DNA from: Piromyces finnis
Lineage: Eukaryota; Neocallimastigomycota; Neocallimastigomycetes; Neocallimastigales; Neocallimastigaceae
Direction of reading: 5' to 3'
Length of the DNA: 64,000 bases
Assembly (NCBI GenBank): GCA_002104945.1
Contig: MCFH01000014.1
Location: forward strand, 541,001 to 605,000
Positions 11,889 through 24,209 of the stretch are shown piece by piece. The position numbers were made by a program, and so were the translations under genes. Under the pieces are notes generated by a model, which saw only the letters and a program-made list of their open reading frames with translations, was not told the DNA's origin and searched no databases. Position 1 is the first letter of the stretch, and every line of letters begins with the position of its first letter.

Positions 11889-14800
11889 TTAAACTTGGTA
11901 ATTGTATAATACCAAAGTTTCTGATGTAGGAGGTGGTGGTGGTTTTAGTGTTGTGGGTAAAGGTGTAATACAATGTTGTTCAGTGGAATATTCTTTAGCT
12001 CGTTTTAATAAAATTTTTGCAGCTATACTTTCATTTGAATTATCATCAGATCTATCATGTTGGTATATATGATGACCTTTTCCAAAAATATTTGCCATTA
12101 CTGGATCAGCTATTGTAGCTTGTCTTAATCGCCTCAAGCAAATAGGACAATAAATATATAATGGATTTTGAACATATTTTTCACTTCCAAAAATTGCTTT
12201 CGAAGCTGATAATAATCGAATATATCTAGTTTTTGTACTCTTTTCTAACTGATTATATGTTTCTAATGGAGATCTATTCTGACTCATTGAAATCTAATAA
12301 AATTTTTTCATATTTTTATTTTAAAAAAAAAATTGAATAAATAAAATACCAAAAATATATATATATATATATATATGTTAATATTCATTAACCAAATGCA
12401 TTATTTTATAAATTAATAGAAAAAGAAAAAAAGTATAATATTTACGGTCCATATATCTGATTGTAATGTCCATTTTTTCTTTCCTTGGGATAATAAATAA
12501 TTAATATTATCCTCTAATGAATCATATACCCTATAAACAAAAATATCCAATTAAAAAAAAAAAAACATTTAAAATTAATAAATAACAACAATTATAATTG
12601 TAATACTTAAAAAAAAATCATTTACAATTCTTGTGGAAGATAGGATTCCTGTGATAAGGATTGAATTTTTCTTTTTTTAGAAGGCCCATTAATGGATTCA
12701 TGATCCATATTTTCATTATTGCTGATATTTATATTGGTACTACTACTATCATTATTATTATTATTAGTAGTAGTAGTAGTAGTAATAGTAGTAGTAGTAG
12801 TATTATTATTATTATTATTATTATTAGTATTAGTATTAGTATTAGTATTAATATTATTATTATTATTATCATTTTCAAGCATTGAAGAAAGTGAAAAATA
12901 ATAATTATAAAATGAATTTGAATTCCGAATTGGAGATGTATTATAATTTGAAAAAAATGGAAATTCCATACTATGAAGTAAAGGACTTTGATCTGATGAA
13001 TTTAAATAGGGTAAAACTATGTTATTTACAGAAATGAATTCTTCATTAATATAAATATCATTGATTAATTCCACAACTAATGGATCTTGATTAAACCAAT
13101 TATAAGCACAAATTTCTGAGAGCATTAAACGAAAAGTAACTTCATCATATACTTGTGTAATATGTAAATAGTCAATTTCATCAAAATTATTTCTAGAGTC
13201 ACTTGAACTATTTGGTTTTATTAAAACTTTTTTATTTTTCTGAAGCTGACTTGGAAATTCGTTTTTATTAGTATTTGTATTATCATTTTCATTTTTATCC
13301 TTAAAATTGGGCTTTGTATTTTTTAAAGCAATAGTATCATTTATATTCTTTTTCAAAATATAATTATTAATAGATTCTTTGGATTCCATTGACGTATCGA
13401 TATAGATCGGATTAGTATTAAGGGATGGTTTGTTTAAGTTGATTATCGAATTTATGATATTAGTAGGGTTAGGCACTATAATTTGTTGATTGGATTTAAC
13501 CTCATTTGAATTAGGCAATTCGTGGTATATTGAAGAATGACTTATTGATCTCTCTGAAAAAACAATTTTTGGATAAATTATGGTATATCGATGAGACTCT
13601 TTTAACGATATAGAAAATTGGTTCATAATTTCCATTATAAATACCTCAAAAGATATGTTAAATGGAATAGTTACCGATAATAGCTCATCATTATATCTTA
13701 CAGATAAATTAACAAGACTGTTACACCGAGGAAGTAATTCTAAGTCAATATTTAAATCATCCTCAAGTATATCTTCATCCTCATTATTATTATGATCTAA
13801 GGAATTATCATCTAATTTTAATGAATGACAAGCTTTATCGGTATTTTTATTATATTCATTTTCATTAGATAATTTATTTAATTTACCTTTATCTGATTCA
13901 TTCAATTTGGATTTCATCATCATTGGAATTTTAAAATGAAAATAGTTTCTGTTCTTCAGGAACGCGGGAATACCTTCTTGAGCCAAGGAAAGATTCAATT
14001 GGTTTTCTTTATCTTTTTCTCCATTTTCAATCATTGATAATTTATTATTTTCTTCCATATTAATATCTTTATTTAGCTTTTCGCCTAAAGTTAAGCCTTC
14101 CATATTGGTTTCTTGAATTTTATTCTGATTACTATTTTTTATGTTCGTCTCCTTATTGGGATTTCCAATTAATGGTCTGTCTTTAGAATCCTCCATACTA
14201 CTCTCAACCGTTAATGAGTTTTCAATTAATAAATTATCCTCGGTATCGTTTTTATCATCTTCTTTTTTTATATTGGAAATATCTAATGATTTCTTATTAT
14301 CTTTTATGTTACTTTCTATCTTAAAATTTTTGTCAAGTGCAATATTATATTCAACTTTTTCATTAGTATCTTTCTTTAGCTTTGAAAAATCATTGCTATC
14401 ATCAATATTCATTTTATCCATTGATTTATCTGATTCTTCAGTCAATGAAAAATTCTTTGTTTTATTAGAATTTATTTTTCCTTCAAAAGTATTCATTAAA
14501 TCATTAATATTTTCAATGGGGGTTATTGTTGATCCAGTATTCATATTGCATTTTTTTTCTATAGGCTTACTTGTTATAGATATATTATTACTTTCTATAT
14601 CATTAGATTTCACATCCTGATCAAGAACATTCTCCTTAAAATTAGATGATTTTTTATCATCGTTGATTTTTACACCGTGAATATCTTTATTTGATTTTTT
14701 ATTATCAATAGTATCATTATCTATATTGGTATCTTTTTTATAATTTTCAGCTGATTTTGAAGATATATTGTTGTTGTTGTTATTGTTGTTCTCTTGTATT

Positions 14801-15792
14801 TCAATTTTTGCATCTAAATCTAAATTTTTATTTAGATTTTGACTGAAAGCGTCTTTTGTTCCTTCATTGATAGTTGAATTATGATAATATGTATTATTCC
14901 ATTCTTTTTCATTATTTTCTTTCATATTAAAATTTTTATTGTTCCTTTCAAGTAATTCAGAATTGGAATTTTCCTTTAAAACGAATGTACATTCGTTTTC
15001 ATGTTTTTTCGGAAAAGCTTTACTATCATCATTAATAGTTAATAAATTATCATTCTTACTTGTTTCTTTTTTCATCTGATTACTATCATGTTCATTTCGC
15101 TTATGAACAGATTTTTCAATAATTATACTATTTTCCTTACTTAATAATTGTTTATTATCATTAATGGTATCATTAAAAGTTTTAATTTCAATATTATTAT
15201 CTACAAAAGTCTCTTGGCTGTCTATGGTCGTTTTTGAAAATGAATTTTCTAAATGTTGAACTGAATTCATTTCTTCTTTTATAGTTAAATTACTTTGAGA
15301 CAGAGTTTTCCGAGCGTTTTTAATAACACTATTGGGTTTCGAAGTTTGTTGACTTTTATCCTGTATTACTATAACTTTCGGTGATATATTATTGGAAAAA
15401 GTATTTATTATACTTTTCTTATTATTACTATCATTATTATTATTGTTGTTGTTGTTGTTGTTGTTGTTATTTTCTTTACTCAAGACAGAATTGCTATTTT
15501 TTTCATTATTATCTTTTAAATTTTCATTCCATTTTACTTTATTTAAATTAACATTTGAATTTAAATTTGAATTGAACCATGAATTAGAATTGGTATTGGT
15601 ATTGGTATTGGAATTAGAATTAAAATTGGAATTAGAATTGGAGTTGGTCTTAAAATTTTTATTTTTTATGTTTGAATTTAAATTTGAAAATGTTTTCTTT
15701 TTACTATTCTTATCTTCAAAAGTTGGTATCGCATTATTATTTTCAATTATTTTTTTATCTTTAAAACTTTTTTTATTATTTTTCCCTGTCAT
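11889..15792 (-). CDS. Large asparagine-rich protein with C-terminal Cys/His motif, unknown function
   Basis: Three exons, 15792..12626, 12530..12446 and 12293..11889, join in frame to 1218 residues. The first ~650 residues are Asn, Ser, Lys, Asp and Glu rich and look disordered, with poly-Asn runs and short NSNSN and NTNTN tracts. A more ordered region follows from about residue 680: LPRCNSLVNLSVRYNDELL, a hydrophobic stretch and ITQVYDEVTFRLMLSEICAY. A second Asn/Thr run follows near residue 1000. The last two exons encode the best ordered part (VYDSLEDNINYLLSQGKKKW, then YIYCPICLRRLRQA and GKGHHIYQHD). The CPIC pair followed by HH and H could bind zinc, but this is only inferred. Asn-rich composition is common for transcription regulators. 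I do not recognise the family. Confidence 0.65.
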
Positions 15793-17310
15793 ACTATGTC
15801 TTCTTATTCTTTTTTATATTTTAAAATAATAAAAATATCATATTTTATTTTAAAATATATTACTTTCATAATATAAATATTGAAGGTCTATTGAATGATA
15901 AGTTAGATAGGATAATATATATTATATATATAAGAACTATTGACTATTGTGTAGTAATAATTATAATTAATTAAAATAAAAGTATATACAATTTTAATAA
16001 ATAAATACTAAATGAAATCTCTATTAAATAAATAATAAATTAATAATGTTATATAAATATATCTTTTTAGGCTTTTCTCTCAACTTTTATGAAATTACTA
16101 TTACTACTACTATTTTAATTACTATTCCTATTACTATTATTATTATTATCAATCTTCCTCTTCTTCCCTTTATTTTTTCATGTTTAAATGTTGATGTTAC
16201 ATTTAACGTTAGCCAATCATATTTTAAAAAAAAGGTAAATTATATATAAAAAGAATATTAATTAAAATATTATCATTTCATATATTAAATCCACTATACT
16301 TTTTTATTTAAATCATAATTAAAAATTTTTTAAATCTAGAAATATATATAATTAATTTTTATATATAAAAAAAAAACTTTAGCTTGTATAATAATCATGT
16401 AAATGAATAGAGATAGGGTTTATTCCTATTAAATAATAATGTTAATCTTAAGATGGAAATAGATAATATAAATATAAATAAAAAAAAAAAAAGCAATTTT
16501 ATATATATATATATTTTTTTCATTCTTCAATTTGAATTTATACATAAATTTATATTTCTTTTTAAAAGTATTGTTTATTTTTTTTTTTTATTTGTTTGTT
16601 TGTTTGTTTGTTTGTTTAATTAAATAGTCTTGTTTATCAAGTAATTTTAATATAAAAAAAAAAAAAATACATTCAATTTACATAATGAGAAAGATATTGT
16701 AATTAGTTTTTATAATTATACAATGATAATTATAATTTGTATACAATCAATATCAATACTACACCTAATCCACAAATTATCATAATTAACATCAACCTTT
16801 GTGTTAAGCATCATAACCAAAGTTGTTTTAATTTAAACCATCAAAATACAATACCCACAATTTTATAAATATTAAAAAAAGTTTTTTTTTTTTTTTATTT
16901 TTTATTTTTTTTAACTCTATTCTTTACAATTTTTTTTTTTTTTAAAAGATTAAATATTAATATAATATATACCATGCTTATAAAAAAAAGGTATTTGCAT
17001 TTTTATAGAGTTTTATTAAATTATATAAAATCGACTTTAAAAAAATAAAAAGATAATAATCATTTTTTTTTATATTCACTAATTTAAATATTTAGTTTTT
17101 TTTTTAACCTTTTGTTTTTTCTTTTAAAATATAAAATATTAAAATATTATTGAGTATTATTATTTATTTTTAGTAGATATTAAAAGTTTAATTTATAATA
17201 TGCATATTTTGTACAATAATCAATATATTATTTAAATTATATTGATTAATTTCTCTTATTTTTTTTTTTTTTGTTAGTTATAAATATTATTGGATATTTA
17301 TTGTGTGTAT
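15793..17310. other. Intergenic spacer
   Basis: AT-rich with long T runs. At 16715-16860 a slightly less AT-rich stretch contains imperfect inverted segments (caacctttg ... caaagttg), but it matches no RNA I know. A 67-codon frame at 16046-16249 has low-complexity composition and is not supported. Confidence 0.5.
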
Positions 17311-20300
17311 TTAGGCAGTAAGCTCACTCTTTGTTGCTTCTTCACCCATTAAAGGATTAACATAAGTAAAACCTCTAAATAATTCTTGTTCATTGGCATT
17401 TAAGTTACATTGAATTGGAGATAATTGAATTGGTTCATTAGTAAATTCTTCATCAAAGTGAGAAACATCCAATTTACCTTTCTGTAAATTTAAATAGAAT
17501 TATTAATAGTGAAAAAAGGAAATAAATATTATTTTAGTATTTTTGTCTCTATTATTAAATAAAAATTGCATTTCGGATTATTATAAACTATGAAAAAAAA
17601 AAAAAAAATACTAACGAATTTTGGAACGTATGGAACTGGAACTCTCTTTTCAAGCATAGCTTGCCAGTCAACATTCTTAAAGTATGGATGACTCTTAATT
17701 TCTTTAGCATCAGCTTGAGATGCACCTAAACGCTTTCTTGGATCTTTCATTAATAACTATAGTGATTTAAAAAAAAAAAAAAGATATATTTACATTATTT
17801 AAAATGATAACATGAATAAATATATTATTTGATTTATAGATTTAAATATAATTATATAATTATTAATTTTTTTTATTTATTTACCAATGAAGTTAATTGA
17901 ATAGCTTCACGACCCATATGTTGTGGATAGAATGGTTGTGATTCAATGATATTACGGAAAAGTTCTTCATCATCTGAACCCTTGAATGGAGCACCACGAA
18001 CTAACATTTCATAAGTTAAAATACCGAAAGTCCACCAATCAACAGCACGAGTATATGGGTGACCCTTAAGTAATTCTGGAGCCATAAATTCTGGAGTACC
18101 ACAGAATGTAGTAGTGGTAGTGGAAACATCCATATTTTCCTTACATAAACCATAATCAGTAATCTTAATGTGACCATCAACAGTTAATAAAATGTTATCT
18201 AACTTTAAATCACGATAAATAATGTTCTTCTTATGAAGATATTCTAAAGCTAATAATACTTCACACAAGTAGAATTTAGCTCTTGAATGAGTAAAGTTAT
18301 TTTGACGAACGTGGTAAATTAAATCACCACCTTGAGCATATTCCATAACGAAATAAATTCTAGAAGCACTTGAGAAACAAGAGTGAAGGTTAACTAAGAA
18401 TGGGTGATTAATTGAAGAAACAGTTAAGAATACAGACTTTTCAGACATCATACTGTGAATTTCATCCTTTTCAACAATATATTGTTTCTTTAACATCTTA
18501 ATAGCATAGAGCTTCTTTGAAACTTTATCTTCGGCCAACATAACCTTACCAAAACTACCACGACCTAAAACTGTGATAAAGTGGAAGTCATCTAAAGTTG
18601 GTGGTTTAATAGCCTTCTTTGGAGCCTTAACAGAAGTCTTGGCAACTAAGATAGTATGACGATTACTTATTTCTAAAATCTTATCTCTTCTCTTTTTTTG
18701 TTCAGCCTTTTCAATTGCACTCATGAAAGACTTTGCCATTTCATTAGACATACCACAAAGGTTTGGAATTAAAACCTTACATTCATGATGGCAACACTTT
18801 CCACATTCAGTACACTTACTAATTTGGTTCTTACCAATTGGTAACATTAAACCACAGTGACAACACCAACCATTAGTTAAGTTTGTACTTGACTTGAACT
18901 TGTGTGGAATATTATAGTTAGAAATGAAAATATTAATACTATCATTTGCTTCATGATCATGGGTTCCCTTAGTAATACATTTAGCAATAATCATATCAGA
19001 ACATTTATTGTGACAGACATATCTACATTCGACACATTGATATCCACCATTCAAAATGAAACCACCACAAGCAGCACATTTGTAGAAAATATTATATGAA
19101 TCAGTGCTTACTAACTTGTGACCTTGTCTTATCATTAATTTGTCTGCATTCTTTCTACGTTGAATACCATTTTGAATACCATTTTGCTTCTTATCGTAAA
19201 CTGTTATTAAAATAATTTAATATAGGATAATAAAATGGGAATATAGTAATAGAACAAAAATTTATAAAAAAGTCAATAAACCTAAAGTATTCCTAATTTA
19301 TTAATTATACTTTTTTTTTTTTCATTTAATATAATTACCATATTTCATTTTTAATTGAATTTCACCGGCTGGTTCTAAATTTAAGGTATATAATTTAACA
19401 TCTTCACCATCTTCATGGAAAATAGCTCTTTTAAGATTTTCAGCTTCTTTAAGTTCAGATGGCTTAAACCATACTAAACCAACAACTGAAGTACTATTTT
19501 CTTTTATCATAATTTCAACTTCAGAATCTTTATCAGCAGTGACATCGAAATATTCATTCCATCTACCGAATTTGTTAGAAGAAGTATTTGCATAATGATG
19601 GCCATTAACACTAATAATAGCTCTTAAATCCATATCATCAGATAAAGTATTAAGCTTGGAAGCAGAAATAATTTTAATTTGTAATCTACCAGTATGTGAT
19701 GGATTTAAATAACTTATACCCTTTATTAATTTTTTTTCTTTTGAAGCATCTTTATTTTCATTACTTTTTTCTATTTATTTAAATTGTTTAAATAGTTATT
19801 TATTAGTTAATTCCTAATCCGATATGTTTTCAATAATAAATAATAATTAAAAAAAAAAAAAAAACACCTACGTTGTTCATCTTTTTTTCGTTATAAATAA
19901 TTATAAAATAAGAAAGAAATAAAAATAAAATAAATTAGAAGCATTATCAAATATATAATTATTTTATGCTAAATTACATATCTAAATATATTTAAAAGTA
20001 TATATTTATTATTCCTTTTTATATATATAATTTAATATTATTTACCATCAACAGAAAAATCAATTGGTGGACCTAAATATAAACCCTTGTATCTCTTTAA
20101 AGCATTATTTAAACATAAAATCTTATATTCATTTTCCTTAACTTTAGTCTTAGCTTCAATGTATTGATTTGAAGTTTCTAATACATTAGTACTATTCATA
20201 ACATCCATGACCTTTTCAGCACCAAGTTTAAATTTATTTTCAACTAATAATTTCTTGTGAATCTTTTTCATTCTATAGGCAACTTTTTCAGTGGAGAGGT

Positions 20301-20937
20301 TACTTTGGTTTTGAAGGAAATCTTTAAGTGTTTTACAATTTTATATATATTAAAAAAAAAGCAAACATCTAAATTTTAAAATATTTAATAAAAACTTACC
20401 AAAAGCAATCATATTTTCTAAAAGTATAAAGAAAAGTAAATAATATAAAAAAATAAAGATGAACATTATTTCGATTAATATTATAGTTTTTATCTCTTAA
20501 ATATATAAATATAAATTTTTATCTTATTATATAATATATTATACCTGATTCATTTAATTTTGTTTCAACCTTGGCATTAGAACCATTTTGTTTTTCCATT
20601 TGTTCTTTGTTTTTCAATAATTTTTCATATTCAGCTTTTAAAAATTGTAAACGTTCAGTTTGTTCTTGGATTTGGTTTTCACATTGTTGTAAAGCATGTT
20701 TATCCTTTAACATTTTAAACATGTTTAATAAACCAAGAAACAATTTGGTTTCAACTGTAATCTTGGTTCTAGTTTCATTAATTTTTTTTTCAATATCCTA
20801 TCATATATTATTTAAATGCATTTTTTAGTTATTAAATTTATACACATTATACTATATTATTAATTTATATCCAATATTTAATTTATATTTATTTATTAAC
20901 ATAATATACACTTGATAATATATACCTCACTAGACAT
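17311..20937 (-). CDS. PKC1: Protein kinase C (Pkc1-type, HR1-C2-C1-C1-kinase)
   Basis: Nine proposed exons: 20937..20926, 20797..20545, 20417..20400, 20321..20046, 19880..19872, 19770..19339, 19200..17885, 17756..17616 and 17481..17311. The sum is 875 residues with all phases consistent. Residues 1-186 are coiled-coil HR1-like, the Rho-binding region of fungal Pkc1. A C2-like domain spans about 205-333. Two cysteine-rich C1 fingers lie near 360-475, each with H, CxxC, CxxC, H and C spacing. The kinase domain starts near 530 with GRGSFGKV, then YRDLKLDN, and DYG in place of DFG, as is usual for fungal Pkc1. TFCGTPEFMAPELL follows, and the AGC tail ends with the hydrophobic motif FRGFTYVNP. 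It acts downstream of Rho1 in the cell-wall integrity pathway. It is shorter than the roughly 1100 residues typical of yeasts. The 9-nt exon is optional for frame and the least certain part. Confidence 0.9.
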
Positions 20938-23900
20938 TTTGGTATTATATATATAAATTACTGAATTGAAATGATTATTTTGGTTTTTTTTAATTTCTAT
21001 TTCAATGTTGTTTTTAGTGTATGTGTTTTCTTATTGTTATTTATTACTTTTAAATTTTAAAATTTGTAATGGGGAGCCTTTATTTATAATAAAAAAGGAA
21101 TTTAAGTGAATCACTTTTTTTATTAATTGCCTTAATAATGGCTCCGTTTATTTAAACTATAAAATAAATAGAGAAAATAAAATAAAAAATAAATAAAAAT
21201 ATATATTAATTCCTTTGTTTTTAACGAAATATTTATGGTTTAGTTGAGTGAGATTGATATATTATAGTCAAACAAATAATAATATAATAATTTTATCAAA
21301 ATAGATTTTATTAAATGATTATTTTTGATTCAATTGTTATTGTAGTTACTTTTTTGATAAATTTTGTTTATTATTTATTTGTTTTTTTTAATTGAATAGG
21401 AAAAATAAAATTGTTTTTTTTTTTTTTTGTTATTGTTGACTATTTATCTTGATTACCTTTATTGTTTTAGTTCTATTATTTAAAATTTATTCAATGAATA
21501 AATTATAATCTTTATAAATTTATCCAAAGTTTCCTTGGGATTTGATTAATTTCAATAAATAATTATCAAAAAAAAATAAATAAAAAAAAAGAAAATGTAG
21601 TAATTTTTTAAAAATATATAATAATTATAAAAAAATTTTTTTATTAACTATTATAAAATTTAATTTATTAATTAATAAAATTTAATTGGAAAATAAAGAA
21701 ATTTTATTTAATAAAGTTTTTTTTTTTTTGGGTAGTAGTTTTCCAAACAGAAGATAATTAAAAAAAAAAAAAAAAGATATATAAAATATAAAAAGTAAAT
21801 GAATTATAATAATTCTATGTCTAAAAATATCAATAATTATTATTATTTTATAATATAATTATTAATAATAAAATAAAAAACATAATTGTTGAATTACTCT
21901 ATGTCGAGATTTTTTGGTTCATTACCATCATTCCTACCACTCACTTAAAACTCATTTTGGTATGATAAAATAAAACTATTAAATTTTTAAATATATTAAT
22001 TATAGATAAACTAAATCTATTCATATATTACAATATACTTTAATTAATTAAATATTCATTAATTAATTATTTAATATATTAATAGTATATTTTAAGAATA
22101 GATTGTTTATATATTTAATATATTTTATTATATTGTATAAATATATTAAAAATTAATTATTCTTAAAAATCAAAGTTAAAATAAAAACATAGACTATAAT
22201 CAATCTTTTGAAAAAACATGGATTTCAATTATATTGATTATATTGTTAATATATTACATCATATATATAATTGATTTTATTTATATTAATATAATCAATT
22301 TTATAAAATATAATTTATTAAAAAAATATAATTGATTAATTTAATTTATTTAAATAGATTTTAATATATTCATTTAAATATAAAATATATAATTTAAATA
22401 TAAAATAGTATAATGTGGATTATAAATAATATATGCAATTTCAGTGTTACCTTTTTTGGGAAGTTAATTAAATTATAGTAGTACAAAAAATTTTATATAA
22501 AGAATAAAAGTGGCACAATTTATTATATCGAAATATTTGGTCACGAATACTAAAATTTATGTTATAAATTAATAAATTAATATTTTGTGGCAGATGTTAA
22601 AATGATATAAAGATTTCTAATTCAAAAAGGTTATATAGTAGAAACTTTATAATATTTGAAATATTCTATTCCTTCAAAAAAAAAAATTTCATTTTAAAAG
22701 TTGATAAGTTCATATAAAAGCAGATGACGCAAAATAAAATAGAAAATAATAATATTAATAGTGATAATTATAGTATCGTAGAATGTCCTTGTTATATATC
22801 AAAATATGTTTTTAAAATTTAATCATAAGAATAAAAAATATAAAGGTTAGGATATATTAATAAATGACATCTCCATTCTATATAATTATTACTTTTTATT
22901 ACTATTATTACTAGGATTATACTATTTATTATAAATAACAGAATAACAAAGTATTAGATTATTAATATTAAGATAAAAAAAGCATGTATATCTTTAATAT
23001 TTTTTTTATACCTTGGAATGAACAAGTTTAATGAACGATTCCTTTTAATAAACAGCCCAAGTCATACTAGAAAATCTTTTATAAACCTTTTTATTAGTTA
23101 TTTTATTTTATATAAAAATATTTTATTTACATAAATAATTAATATTATCAATTTTAATGCTTTTTTATTCTTTTTAAATAATACTATTATAAATAATAGT
23201 ATATTTATATATTTTAAATATTTATATATATTATATATTCTTTTTATAATTTTTACTTTTGCTATATAATATACTTTTTTTTTTTGATACAAAGAAACTT
23301 TAAAATGTGGATGATTTTAAATTACAATAATGATTTATACATTTACATTTACGTATTTTACAAATTTTATAATGTATTTATTAATTAATTATTTTTATAA
23401 TTTGGATGTAGAAATTAAATTTTTTTTTTTTTTTTTTTTTGCTTTAAATAATTATTCATAACAATTTATTAGTAAAAAAAATAAAAAATAAAAAAATAAT
23501 AATTAAAATAAAAAAAATTAAAAAATAAAATCAATTTGAAATCTAACATTAATTTATACGGATTTGGAATGCATTATTCTAAATTGTTTTAATAATTAAT
23601 TATTAAAAACTAATATGTTTTGTTAAAAGTAAATATATATATATATAATTATCAATAATTTCAGTTAAAAGATTATATTTAAAAGACACAATAAAGTATT
23701 ATCAGGAATTTTTCTTTTCATCAATCAATTTAAATCAATATTTTTATAAAAAGTATCAATATTGGATTTTAAAAAAAATAGATATGTCTATTTATTAATA
23801 TAAAGTAATAATAGTTTTAACATTGATTAAAGTATAAATTGATAGTACTTTAACTGTAGAACTCTAAAGAAATTTTAACATTATAAAAAAAAAAGGTTTT

Positions 23901-24209
23901 TTTTTTCATCTCATAAATAGCCTTGCTTTAATTCATCAATCGAAATCGACAATAAAATAATATATTTATTATAATTTATCAATTATTAAATATAAAATAT
24001 ATAAAAAGTATTATGATTTATTGAAATTTGAAATTCAAACTAAAAAATATCTAATATTATTAATATTTATACTTTTAATTTGTATAGTATTTTTTTTTTA
24101 AAAAATAAAATAAAATAAAATAAAATACCAATAAAATATTAGAGCAAAAATTTCATATAATTAAATTTAAATAAAACTAAAGTATAATTAAAAGGTTTAA
24201 CAAATAAAA
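20938..24209. other. Long intergenic region between divergent PKC and Doa10 genes
   Basis: About 3.3 kb with no supported gene. It is rich in AT palindromes such as taattaattaaat near 22040-22080. Both flanking genes start here and point outward, so it is a shared upstream region. I see no RNA gene. Short higher-complexity pieces near 22540-22620 and 23000-23090 could be untranslated exons or decayed sequence. Confidence 0.55.
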
